A DNA stretch of 64,000 nucleotides, from the NCBI GenBank assembly GCA_008508345.1, contig QNGE01001266.1, positions 44,336-108,335 on the forward strand, written 5' to 3'. Position numbers and translations under genes: made by a program. The notes beneath the pieces are model-generated. The model searched no databases. It was not told the DNA's origin and was given only the letters and a program-made list of their open reading frames with translations. Positions 49,401 to 59,000 of this stretch are shown here, in pieces; positions within the stretch are counted from its first letter, which is position 1, and the number at the start of each line of letters is the position of its first letter. The DNA comes from Paragonimus westermani. Its lineage: Eukaryota > Platyhelminthes > Trematoda > Plagiorchiida > Troglotrematidae.

Positions 49401-50509
49401 CGTTTTTGCTATACTAGCACAAGAGAGTAACTGCAACTGTTCAGTACCACGGTGGCGTTCTTAACAGCCGAAAACGCGACTGGAGTCGTTCTCTGACACA
49501 CTATCATTTCACAACCGGGAGATTGAGTTAAGCGATAAATCTTGTCTGACCACCTTAATTACTTCGGCCGAATGATGTGACACCATTATGTTATCCTCAA
49601 TGACCGCACATTCACTATTACGTCAGGGCTCGAGCTTAACTGCTGCTCCTTCTCCAGCGCTAATCGATGAACGTTTGATTTGAAATCTCCTGATCAGTTT
49701 AGAATCCCTCGGAGATGTTCACAAATTCCTTCAGGTGGCTGTCGTTTATTTCTTTCAGCGCATCAGACATAATAACAGGTGAGATGGTAAACACAGAAAG
49801 ACGAATGAAATCTATACAAACTATCATTAACATGGGCACCAGTTTCAACCAGATACTCAGTGGCGCGATAAATCTTGCTGAAGGTCGGGACGTTCAATTT
49901 TATAATTACTGATCTCGCCGGCGTAGGATAGACTTTTCTCGAGGCAAATATTAACGGAGTAACTTATCGATCATGTTCTTTTCTAGTGGCATTTCAGTAT
50001 GCTGCATTAACTGTCCAGCTCATTTCTGACCTTTAAATTTTTTTTCTACCAGCTGTCGGTTCTGCTTATTCATTCAAGTTGGCGCGGAACGGTCAAGTGG
50101 TCGTATGCTATTTCGGCGAAGGTGCGGCCTCTGAAGGTGATACATTTAGCGGGCTTAATTTCGCGGCCACCCTCGATTGTCCGATCATTTTCATTTGCCG
50201 TAATAATGGCTATGCAATCTCGACGCCTGTTCACGAGCAATATAGAGGAGATGGTATAGGTCAGTCAGTTGATCACTATTTTCTGAAGGTTCCCTTCCAT
50301 TGGAACTTAGATGGCTTGAATGTGAAGTTATTTTTATTTGTGATTGCTTCTTTCTGTCTCATTTCAGTTGCTCGAGCATCTGCTCTCGGAATGGTGGGTA
50401 TCCGCGTAGACGGCAATGATTTGTTTGCCATGTACAACGCTACGAAGGCTGCGCGTCAGTTATGCGTTAGTGAGAATCGTCCGGTGTTGATCGAAGCCAT
50501 GACCTATCG
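46334..50509 (+). CDS. BCKDHA: 2-oxoisovalerate dehydrogenase E1 subunit alpha, 3'-incomplete (six exons)
   Basis: E1-alpha of the mitochondrial branched-chain 2-oxoacid dehydrogenase complex, which decarboxylates Leu, Ile and Val oxoacids using thiamine diphosphate. Exons: 46334-46408, 46450-46599, 46643-46805, 47787-47981, 50053-50259, 50368-50509; all introns are GT-AG and phases agree across every junction. About 310 residues are encoded. Residues 1-25 (basic, aromatic, no acids) look like a mitochondrial targeting peptide. Later blocks match the family: [109 protein letters not shown]. Human BCKDHA has 445 residues including its targeting peptide. The C-terminal ~100 residues, with the kinase-regulated serine loop (GHHSTSDDS in mammals), should follow exon 6 but were not found by 64 kb. 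Confidence 0.95.
46450..46599 (+). CDS. BCKDHA: BCKDHA exon 2
   Basis: 50 codons, phase 0 at both ends, after TTTTTAG. Contains [14 protein letters not shown] and [11 protein letters not shown]. Donor CAG/GTACTC; the next intron is 43 bp (46600-46642). Confidence 0.9.
46643..46805 (+). CDS. BCKDHA: BCKDHA exon 3
   Basis: Starts [10 protein letters not shown] and ends ALDK plus one base (phase 1), donor GTGAGT. Carries the substrate-channel block [19 protein letters not shown]. Confidence 0.95.
46895..47000 (-). mobile_element. tRNA-derived SINE head
   Basis: The minus strand reads GGCTCAGCTGGTAGAGCGC (A box), then about 30 nt further GCTGGTTCGAATTCAGC (B box within a 5-bp T stem). The acceptor stem does not pair, so it is a SINE head and not a tRNA gene. 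It lies antisense in BCKDHA intron 3. Confidence 0.65.
47002..47058 (-). repeat. Duplicated SINE segment after single N
   Basis: 47002-47058 repeats 46943-46999 almost exactly (one or two differences), and the two are separated only by an N at 47001. This looks like an unresolved contig overlap. Confidence 0.8.
47335..47415 (-). mobile_element. Second tRNA-like SINE trace
   Basis: The minus strand contains AGGTAGCCACCCGAGT and ACGAGTTCGAATCCAAG, an A-box-like and a good B-box-like element about 20 nt apart, in BCKDHA intron 3. Weak. Confidence 0.35.
47787..47981 (+). CDS. BCKDHA: BCKDHA exon 4
   Basis: After GTCCAAG, encodes (D)[17 protein letters not shown] through [10 protein letters not shown] plus one base, donor GTAAGT. 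Contains the GRQMPVHYG block. Confidence 0.95.
47982..50052. other. BCKDHA intron 4 (2,071 bp), nothing recognised
   Basis: No exon with family resemblance. The ORFs at 48053-48391 (minus) and 49715-49912 (plus) are unassigned. Confidence 0.5.
50053..50259 (+). CDS. BCKDHA: BCKDHA exon 5 (ThDP-binding)
   Basis: After TCTACCAG, encodes (A)[36 protein letters not shown] and YRGDGI plus one base. The GEGAxSEGD...NNGYAIS stretch is the thiamine-diphosphate/Mg-binding motif of E1-alpha subunits. Donor GTCAGT. Confidence 0.95.
   Translation: MSVLLIHSSWRGTVKWSYAISAKVRPLKVIHLAGLISRPPSIVRSFSFAVIMAMQSRRLFTSNIEEMV
50368..50509 (+). CDS. BCKDHA: BCKDHA exon 6
   Basis: After ATTTCAG, encodes (V)[30 protein letters not shown] through IEAMTYR with the last Arg codon split (phase 2), donor GTAAGT. 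The next exon should encode the phosphorylation loop. Confidence 0.95.
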
Positions 50510-51031
50510 GTAAGTCATTCTTTCTCCCCCTCTGTATATGCATATACGTGTGTAGTTTTATCTGACGGCGAAGTAGTTACCAGGCTTCATGAACGTTGAC
50601 GGGTATAGAAGTCACATGGAGCGCCCGTGTGAATTTGACCTTATTGCTTTGGCGTAGGCGCGGTGTATCGAGTCCCCATTCCTTAGTTTGTTGACTTGAA
50701 CCGTCCGGTTAGGGGTCAGTAAACCAAGGTATTATGTAGAGTTGGGCACAAGCTTAACGGTACTGTCACCACTGTTATGTTTAAAAAACGACCAGCAGTA
50801 AGATTTAGTCTCGGGTTCGATTCTACTTTATCTCCTTGTCAATCCTAGTTACGTTTGGGCACCCTATGTTTACCCACTTTACATGTAGCCATATAGATCA
50901 CACGGTAACAAATGTATGAGTTTGATAATGCGAGTTACCACCTTACTTGAACGTCAAATCACGCCACGTCATGTATTGATTATCATCCAGGTTGAGTAGT
51001 TCGTGATTTTCTGTCCTCCTCTAGATGAGGT

Positions 51032-51437
51032 TTTTACGATCCCCTGAGAGAGGAAGGCAAGAACGGACAGGAAGACTGCGAGCAGTACGTTGATCACGAA
51101 CGAAACGCAACGATATCGCAAACGACACGAATAATCAGAACGCAAGTACTCGGACCCAACTCTCGCAACTTAGACCCCTCCAACAAGAAAGGAAAAAGAC
51201 GGCCTTCAGACGAACTTTATTTGCTGCTCAGTCCGAAGGCAAAACAGTGGTTCAAAACGGCTGTATTGATAGGTTTTCGGTGGCCTTGGTCCTAGGACAC
51301 TGAACGGACCAATCAGAAGCAAGCGCGCGAACTGGAATCTTCCAGAATGATGGTGGGCATTCGAGTTCTCAAAATAGAAGCATCTATTTCCCTTGGGGAA
51401 TATAGCGAGCTTTTGGGAAAAAGTGCTTTTCCCAACA
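51032..51437 (-). repeat. 3' LTR
   Basis: 406 bp; I count four differences from the other LTR (about 99% identity), indicating a recent insertion. A 9-bp hairpin (TTGGGAAAA/TTTTCCCAA, 51413-51435) sits at the LTR edge. Confidence 0.97.
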
Positions 51438-51448
51438 CCTCTCCTTTT
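51438..51448 (-). other. Polypurine tract
   Basis: AAAAGGAGAGG on the minus strand, immediately 5' of the 3' LTR; primes plus-strand DNA synthesis in LTR elements. Confidence 0.85.
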
Positions 51449-51453
51449 GAGAC

Positions 51454-53430
51454 TTATTGGTACCGCCGTTTTCGCGGGTCGAGCTGCATTGGACAAGTGG
51501 CCTTGCTTTTTCGGTCCGTCCATTGTCTTGGTTGCAAGGCAGTCAGCTCCCTGTTCGGTCTCGGCGTTGAGGTCGCTGGGGTAACGGTCGCGGACACTTG
51601 CTGTATTAGGCGCTTGATCTCGAAAGTGTCGAGAAGTAAGTCCAGTGGCATTTGGTTCTCTACTTGCCCATCGTTTGTGGCATAGCGTGGGCGAAGTTGG
51701 TTAGCGTGGCGCACCCATTTGTCGCCTCCGACGTTGATGTCGTAGAGGACCGAGCCGCTCCGATGCTTGACCGTCGCTGCTATCCAGTGGGAGTGATCTG
51801 GCCGATAATCTCTTGCGTAAACTAGATCGCCGACGGCAAATCCACGTCGGGGTAGCAGCTGCTTATCTTCGGGTAGTTTTTCTACTGGCAACATGGCGTC
51901 GAATGTCGTCCTCAGCTTGCGGCCCATGAGAGCTTCGGCGGGTGAAAGTCCACTGAGAATCGCCGGATTCGGGGTGGTTCTGTAAGTGAGCAAGAACCTT
52001 TGCAGCACTTCTTCGGTCGGTCCCTCCCCGCGAGATTTCATAAGTGCTCTCTTGAATGTGTCGACGAAGCTCTCCACTTGGTTGTTCGATTGTGGGTGGT
52101 ACGGTGGTGAATACAGATGGCGAATGTTGTTTTGAATGCAGAACTCCCTGAACTGGACGGATGTGAACTGTGATCCATTACCTGAAACGAGGATTTCCGG
52201 AAGACCATGCTGACTAAATATCCGTCGTAGGTTGTTGATAGTGGCTGAGGTTGTGGCGTGCGTCAGCGGGACGATCTCAGGCCACTTGGAGTATGCATCC
52301 ACCAGAGTGAGGTATACCACACCGTCGATGGGTCCCGCAAAATCCACATGGAGGCGTGACCATGGCTGATCGGGTTGCTTCCATGGCTGAGGCTCTACGC
52401 GCGGCGGGTTCTTGGCAGCTTGGCGGCAGCGACTGCATTGCCTAACCAGGTCTTCGATCTGGTTGTCGATCCCAGGCCAGTAAACATAGCTCCTGGCAAG
52501 CGCCTTCATACGTCCCGCACCAGGGTGTCCAGAATGAAACTGTTTGAGAACAGTTTGGCGAAGCGATGAAGGGATGACGACGCGGTCAGCGAACATCAGG
52601 CAGGAGTCGACAACTGACAGGGACTCGCGTCGTAGGTAGAACTGACGGAGTTCACCAGCTGGTGGGGTTGATGGCCATTGGGTTTGTATGTACGTGATTG
52701 CTTGTTGAATGATGCGGTCAGATCCGGAGGCGCGTTTGACATCGGATGCCGTTGTTGGAGTTGCGCGGATAGCGTCGAGAAACGTTTGGCGTACATCGTT
52801 CTCAATGGATAAGGCAGCAACAACAGTGTCTTCTTCAACGGAACGCTGGTTGCCGATGAGGCGAGAAAGAGCATCAGCTTGGCCAAAATCCTCAGTTCGA
52901 CGATAGCAGATGTCGAAGTCATAGCTGATGAGAATGGTCGCCCAGCGCTGCAGCCGGCTGGCAGAATACACAGGTATACCCTTCTTTGAGCCGAAAATGG
53001 AAACGAGTGGCTTGTGGTCTGTCAGAAGGGTGAAATGCCGACCGTAAATCATCTTGTGAAACTTCTTCACAGCAAAGATGAGCGCCAAAGCTTCCTTCTC
53101 GATTTGGCCATAGTTCTCAGCATCGGTGAGTGTCCTTGCAGCGTGCATGATGGCTTCCTCAGACCCGTCGGGGAAGACGTGAGAGATCACAGCACCAGCG
53201 CCAGAATTGGAGGCGTCTGCAGCCACAACGATTGGGAGGTTGGGATCGAAATGGGTTAGCAAGATGTCGGACCCCAGCATAGACTTGATCTTTCCAAAGG
53301 TTTGTGCACATTCAGGAGACCAGCGCCACTGTATGTCCTTTCTGAGGAGGTGGTTTAGGGGAGCTCGAACTTCTTGTAGCGAAGGCAGGAAGTAGCCGTA
53401 ATGACTAACGAGACCCAGGAACGAGCAAAG
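51454..53430 (-). pseudogene. RNase H and integrase frame, catalytic Asp lost
   Basis: Open from about 53430 (first Met-like codon at 53280) to 51454. RNase H: VVAADASNSGAGAVI, EKEALALIFAVKKFH, LLTDHKPL. Integrase: zinc-binding FHSGHPGAG ... CSRCRQ; core HVDFAG (Asp codon 52342-52344), LVSGNGSQF (codon 52180-52182) and NQVESF (Glu codon 52072-52074). Spacing between the last two is exactly 35 residues, the D,D(35)E pattern, but the second Asp position reads Gly (GGT). The C-terminal domain includes GDLVYARDY...GSVLYDINV. RNase H and integrase themselves have no stop. Confidence 0.93.
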
Positions 53431-54157
53431 AGATGATATCCTTCGGAGGTTTCATGTCTTGGATGGCACGAATGTTCTCAGGATCTGGACGGCGGCCGGT
53501 AGCGTTGAGAACAAAGCCAAGGTATTTGATGGACGACATGAAAAATTGACACTTATCTGCTCGGAGCCGAAATCCGTAATCTTGAACCCGTTGGAGAACG
53601 GCTGTGATCCGTTCTCGAAGGTCGTCACGCGGTCGGCCAGAAATAATGATGTCGTCCAAGTAGGCAGCTGTACCAGGCTGGCCGGACAGCATGACATCCA
53701 TGATCTGCTGGAAGATGGCTGGGGCGGTCTTGACACCGAATGGCACTCTGGTGTACTGGTAAAGACCGCGATGTGTGTTGATCGTCAGTAGACCACGGGG
53801 TTGTGGGGCGACTTCGACCTGCAGGTACGCATCGGCTAGATCGAGCTTGGCGAAACAGGTTCCACCATTGAGGATCGTGAACAGGTCTTCAGGGACGGGC
53901 AGTGGATGGCAGTTAGCTTCCAAAGCAGCATTGAGCCCTGTAGAGAAATCAGCATAAATACGAACTGATCCATTGGCCTTTTTCACGACAACGATGGGGG
54001 CTGCCCAGGATGAGCAGGTGACAGGCGTCAGCACCCGTAACTTCTCAAGGCGTTTGAGTTCCTGGTCGACGAGAGGTAAGGCAGCGTTTCGGCCGAAAAA
54101 CAAGTTGAGCTGCAGGTTTGAAGTGCAAAACCGCTTGGGAACGAGTGCAGCAACCAA
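53405..54157 (-). pseudogene. Ty3/gypsy reverse transcriptase frame
   Basis: Covers [66 protein letters not shown], the catalytic box [11 protein letters not shown] and KYLGFVLN. All core RT motifs are present. It sits in a different frame from Gag-protease (shift near 54,090) and from RNase H (shift near 53,430, where the product would continue [13 protein letters not shown]). Confidence 0.92.
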
Positions 54158-55571
54158 GACCCTCGTCGAATACCGACCTGAAGCGTTGAATGAGCTCGTC
54201 CGCCATGCACGGTGGCTTTGCTGTGGAGGACTGTAATCGATTGAAAATGTGTGTGATTGATAGTTCTGTTAGGCCGAGTTGTTCAAGCCAATCGAGACCA
54301 AGTAGATTGAGATTTGCATCGGAGAGGTAACAAACTCCATCTGTGGTCTCGTTCTTGAAACTGACACGGCAATGCAATTGCCCAGTTAATTGCACCGTAC
54401 CACCACAGGCACTGGTGGCGGAAAGGAATGTCAGCTGGACTGGCGGGCTGCCAATTGCTTTCCACAGGCGATTGGAAATGATTGTAATATCGGATGCAGT
54501 GTCGAGCTGGAGACGAGCTGGGTGTTCGTTGATCAGTACGGACACAAGCTTCCTGCGTGAGACGACGTCGACTTTGAAAGAGGTAAGTAAGCTGTTGGAC
54601 CTTGGTTTAGAGTGAGGTGGGCGTGGCCGCTTGTTAGTTGTGCGCTGACTGCCCAGCGTACGTGATTGACAATAACCGTCCTTGTGGCCCACCCTTTTGC
54701 AACGCTGACAGCGGTGTTGCTTGAAGGAGCAGTAACGCGTGTAATGCCATGCGCCGCAGTGCCAGCATGGGGAGGGCGGCGACTTCTTGGAGGTAGAGTT
54801 CACTGGGCGGCTCGTGGGGGATAGTTGTTGCTGTTGCCTTGGATATGTGACTGTGTTGACAGAGGTTGTGGACTGAGCAGGATTCTGGACCAAGACAGAG
54901 TCGTGTTTCAGGTTGAGCAGTCGATCGCCTTTGGTGATGAGGTCCTGAAGGGTAACTGACTCATCTTGTTGGATCCGATTGAGCAGGCGTGTACGGAGGT
55001 CAGCATCATTGGTGGACTGGAGGCCGCAGACAAAGATGAGGCTTTTGATTTGATCCTCCGTGAGGGAGGATAGCTTGAATCTCTCGCATTCGCGATTTAC
55101 GATGGCAGCTTAGGTGACAAGATCATCCGAGTCCCGTTTGGTCAGCTTGAGGCAGTGGTACCGCAAGTTGAATAGAGATGACTGGTCACCGAATATTTGC
55201 GACAATGTACTGACCGTCTCATTGAAATTGATGTCACGTGGGCTCTTGGGCAGGATGAAGTCGGCGTACCGCTCGTGCTCCGCAGGGCCAAGTTTGCGGA
55301 GAAGAAGCCAAACCTTCCACGAATCGTTCTGATTGGCAAATTCGATACGAAATAGGTCATAGTATCGACGGGACCAAGAGTCGAATGTCACGTTCGCATG
55401 CGGGTCGTAGATGAATTCGGAGATACCCGTTGCCAAACTGTCCACGTACTGCGCACTACCAGATTGTGCGGGTTGGCCCAGACTCGTATTGGACAATCGC
55501 TGGACAATCATCTCCACAAGGTTCATCTGCTGCTGCAACAACGGCTTAACGTCATTACCGTCCAACGCCAT
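54045..55571 (-). pseudogene. Gag-protease frame with one internal stop
   Basis: A true ATG at 55571 opens a frame that runs to 54045, broken only by TAA at 55110-55112. N-terminal Gag: SWSRRYYDLFRIE, LLLRKLG..EHERY, LRYHCLKL. About residues 269-301 hold two zinc knuckles (CWHCGAWHYTRYC and CQRCKRVGHKDGYC). The protease active site reads LDTASD (about residue 357) with the distal NLLGLDWL block; the canonical third residue of D-T-G is Ala here. The frame is lost near 54,090, before the RT. Confidence 0.9.
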
Positions 55572-55598
55572 TGATCATAAATGACACCCGTCGCCAAC

Positions 55599-56004
55599 TG
55601 TTACGACCCCCTGAGAGAGGAAGGCAAGAACGGACAGGAAGACTGCGAGCAGTACGTTGATCACGAACGAAACGCAACGATATCGCAAACGACACGAATA
55701 ATCAGAACGCAAGTACTCGGACCCAACTCTCGCAACTTAGACCCCTCCAACAAGAAAGGAAAAAGACGGCCTTCAGACGAACTTTATTTGCTGCTCAGTC
55801 CGAAGGCAAAACAGTGGTTCAAAACGGCTGTATTGATAGGTTTTCGGTGGCCTTGGTCCTAGGACACTGAACGGACCAATCAGAAGCAAGCGCGCGAACT
55901 GGAATCTTCCAGAATGATGGTGGGCATTCGAGTTCTCAAAATAGAAGCATCTATTTCCCTTGGGGAATATAGCGAGTTTTTGGGAAAAAGTGCTTTTCTC
56001 AACA
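55599..56004 (-). repeat. 5' LTR
   Basis: 406 bp, same length as its partner. Just inside it (minus strand) is GTTGGCGACGGGTGTC, the expected place of the tRNA primer-binding site; the primer tRNA was not identified. Confidence 0.97.
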
Positions 56005-56009
56005 GAGGT

Positions 56010-59000
56010 CATCTCTGTTCCGCACAAGTGAAGAAAATAATCACGCGTGTGTATTATTCAGTATCGTATTATGTGTGGTCCATTGCACTAATGTGGAAAC
56101 TGTTTAATATTTGTACTGAAGTGTGTGAAGCCGACACGTGTTGTTAAGTTATTCTGACATTGTGGATAGAACTGATTACCAGAGCGCGTTAGAGGTCTGA
56201 TTGGGTACACAATTACTATTACAAGTTCTCCCTGATTAATTGCAGGCTATGGGATGTTCACTGACCGTCTGGACCACCTCTGATTACAGAGTTCAGGATT
56301 GTGCGTACTTATACTCATGACTTTGCTAACGTCCATTCTGGGTATATTTATTGGGTCTCTCCACGACGACCACTTGGCGATAACACGGGGTGCAAAACCC
56401 GCAGACGGATCTGTATGGCAGCCAGCCGCACATGACCAAACGTCAGATGGACATTCGGTTACCAGAGTTTAAGCAATTGAAACCCAATATCTGTGACTAG
56501 ACAAAGAGAGTGATGAGGCTGTTGAGTTCGAGTCAGTACCATAAGCTTTCTACTGTGTGCACAGGCACGCACTGTCAAACTGAGCTTCTCTCACTCGTTT
56601 TGGTTTCAGTGGCATAGTCGATCAGTCAGGCCTGGTAAGGTGGGCATTGTTGGTTAGCCGGTTGATTTTTAAGCGGAATTCTTCATGTTGGTTGATAGAT
56701 AATCCGTTGCATATGAATGGGACCAACTTATCCCGTTGTGAAATAGAATGTGAACAATCGGAGGGCTACTGCTAAACTGAAGCAAGAACTACATGATCGA
56801 AGTTTTGTAGGTATCGTCGTTATATTGCCCCCATCTATACAGCTTGTTCTCTACATAAAACTCTTGAAAATGAAAAGAAAATGTGATTTACATCGGATAA
56901 AAATGATGATTGAACAAAGCGATAACGCACCTTCAATCTGCTCTCAGCTATTGTGTTGCGTATGGTGGTTTGGGCTGAAGCTGCGGATCCAGGAATATGT
57001 GTCCTCCAAGTTGATGTCAATGTTCCCAAATAGGTTACATGAGGAATCCTAAGCGGTTCCTGCGTAATGGCTAGAACCATGCTTGGGTCACAGCTTACGT
57101 TGTTCAATCGACTGCTCACCAACCCGTACCTGACAACACGTCACATGTGAATGGCAGCAAGCACTGGAATGCTGGAGGTTGAGCCTTGCTCAGTTAAACG
57201 TTATTTCTTTTCACATCTTATTGAACCGAATATTTATGATGTCATAAAGTTTCGTACGGAAATCACACCAAATTCAAGTGAAACTTCAGAGTGAGTCAAA
57301 AATGACTGCACTGTAGCAACAGGATAACGCAACAAGGAGATCACAAACGTAAATACAAATCGACCAAATAAGGTCACGGAGTTCGATTATTTTTTGTTTA
57401 CATGAGCTTTCAAGGATCCATAAAGAAGGTTACTAGTCATTCGCATCAGATATAGCAAAAGCTCTTATCAGATTCTATCTCAATAAGGAGTCAACTGGTC
57501 AAGGAACCTCGAACGTCGGCACCAACCGCTGGATGCCAGCTCTTTTTAGTCCGCTCTCCCGTATCATTAAGCTTACCGAAGACAACCTGAGTGAGTTAGG
57601 CTTATTTATCTAGTGCGCGTTATCGCACCAAGAGCAAAAAAACTAAAAGCATTGATTCGAGCTCGGCGACTCCACTTTCCGTCTTGTCTAGTGATTACAA
57701 GCGGAGGGTTGCAATTGCCTAGGTTCTTTTTGCAGACAGTCTATCATTTGGTCATGAAGGCCATAGAATTCGATCTCGTTAAATGCAACGCAGAAATGTT
57801 GACTTTATACATTTTTATTAAGCTTGTTTGTTTGTATTTTCCACGTTTTTTCACGAGTTGATGCCAAACGTTAGTGGCAGCTCGAGCCGTAATACACACA
57901 TATACAGTAGTCGCCAGCATTTTGATTTATTCATTTGTCATCTGACCAGTTAACAGTTTGCTGTTATGTTTATAATCGATTTGTCCGTGTAAGATACCTT
58001 GAACTAGTCACAGAGCCATTGGAATGAATGTTGGAAGTGATTCTTTGGTTTACTGATGTCGGTAAAGTAGAGTAATTCATGGAAGTTACTTATAACCAGA
58101 CAGAAAACACAAGACCTTCTGAAGCATACCAATACAAACACTCATTTATACCAGCCTTAGCTGGCCTACTTTCAGTGACAGTTTCTTTGTTGAATAAGTC
58201 CACAACAAACATTGGTTTGCTTCCGATTGTAGTCGTTCGCTTACTGTATTCCAGAATCTGCAAAATTTCATCACACTACATATGCTGTACCGGCGTCTCT
58301 GAGTAATATATGATTACGACTTAATATTGAGTAACTTATGCATAGTTTGTTCATGTTTCTCTGGTTGGAATGCACACTGTCAACTGCAAAACACAAATGC
58401 AACATAGTCGTTATTTGTGGGACGTGTCCCTGAACCCGTTCGCTGTAATTTGATATGTTTGAGGTCGTGCTTGCAGTCATGTCGTTCGAACACGATCCTC
58501 AGTTGTTACCGAATACATCGTTGTTAGTCTGATTCTGGAAAGAACTGATGCGTTTTTACTATTCAGTGTCTGTATTGTGTTGTCATTTCACCCACTGTAA
58601 ATGTTGCAACACAGTTCCTACCTATTCAATAGCCACTGATTAACACTGATGAACCTAATTCAGAAACGAATGGTCATTGGTTGGATACCAGTGGTCTCGA
58701 GCCAAAAAACAATAATCAGCAGCTAAATCCCGACAGGAAAACCCGCGATTGTATAGCTGCTGTATAACGGTAGCATTTTCACTGTTGCCCTTCTTAGTGT
58801 GAGTGAGTTGATGAAAATAGTATTCTGTTTTTGATAGCATAGTCTCGTCAGTTTCCTCTATTGTTGAGAGATAAGCCCGCGAAGCACTCATCCTCACCGT
58901 TGTTTGCGGCGTTTGAAAAAGGCCTGGTTGTTGTTGTTGCAGGAAACGGTGCATATTAACAGACCTGATCTGCTGTCATGTTGCATATGAACAAACTTGC

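Larger units (their letters stand above)
51032..56004 (-). mobile_element. Ty3/gypsy LTR retrotransposon, structurally complete, antisense in BCKDHA intron
   Basis: 4,973 bp flanked by a 5-bp target duplication GAGGT (51027-51031 and 56005-56009). 406-bp LTRs start TGTTG and end TAACA on the minus strand (the 51-kb copy ends TAAAA). Domain order on the minus strand is Gag, zinc knuckles, protease, RT, RNase H, integrase, i.e. Ty3/gypsy order. A polypurine tract AAAAGGAGAGG (51438-51448) abuts the 3' LTR. The coding region has one nonsense codon, two frameshifts and an integrase catalytic substitution, so it is not autonomously competent as assembled. Confidence 0.97.
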
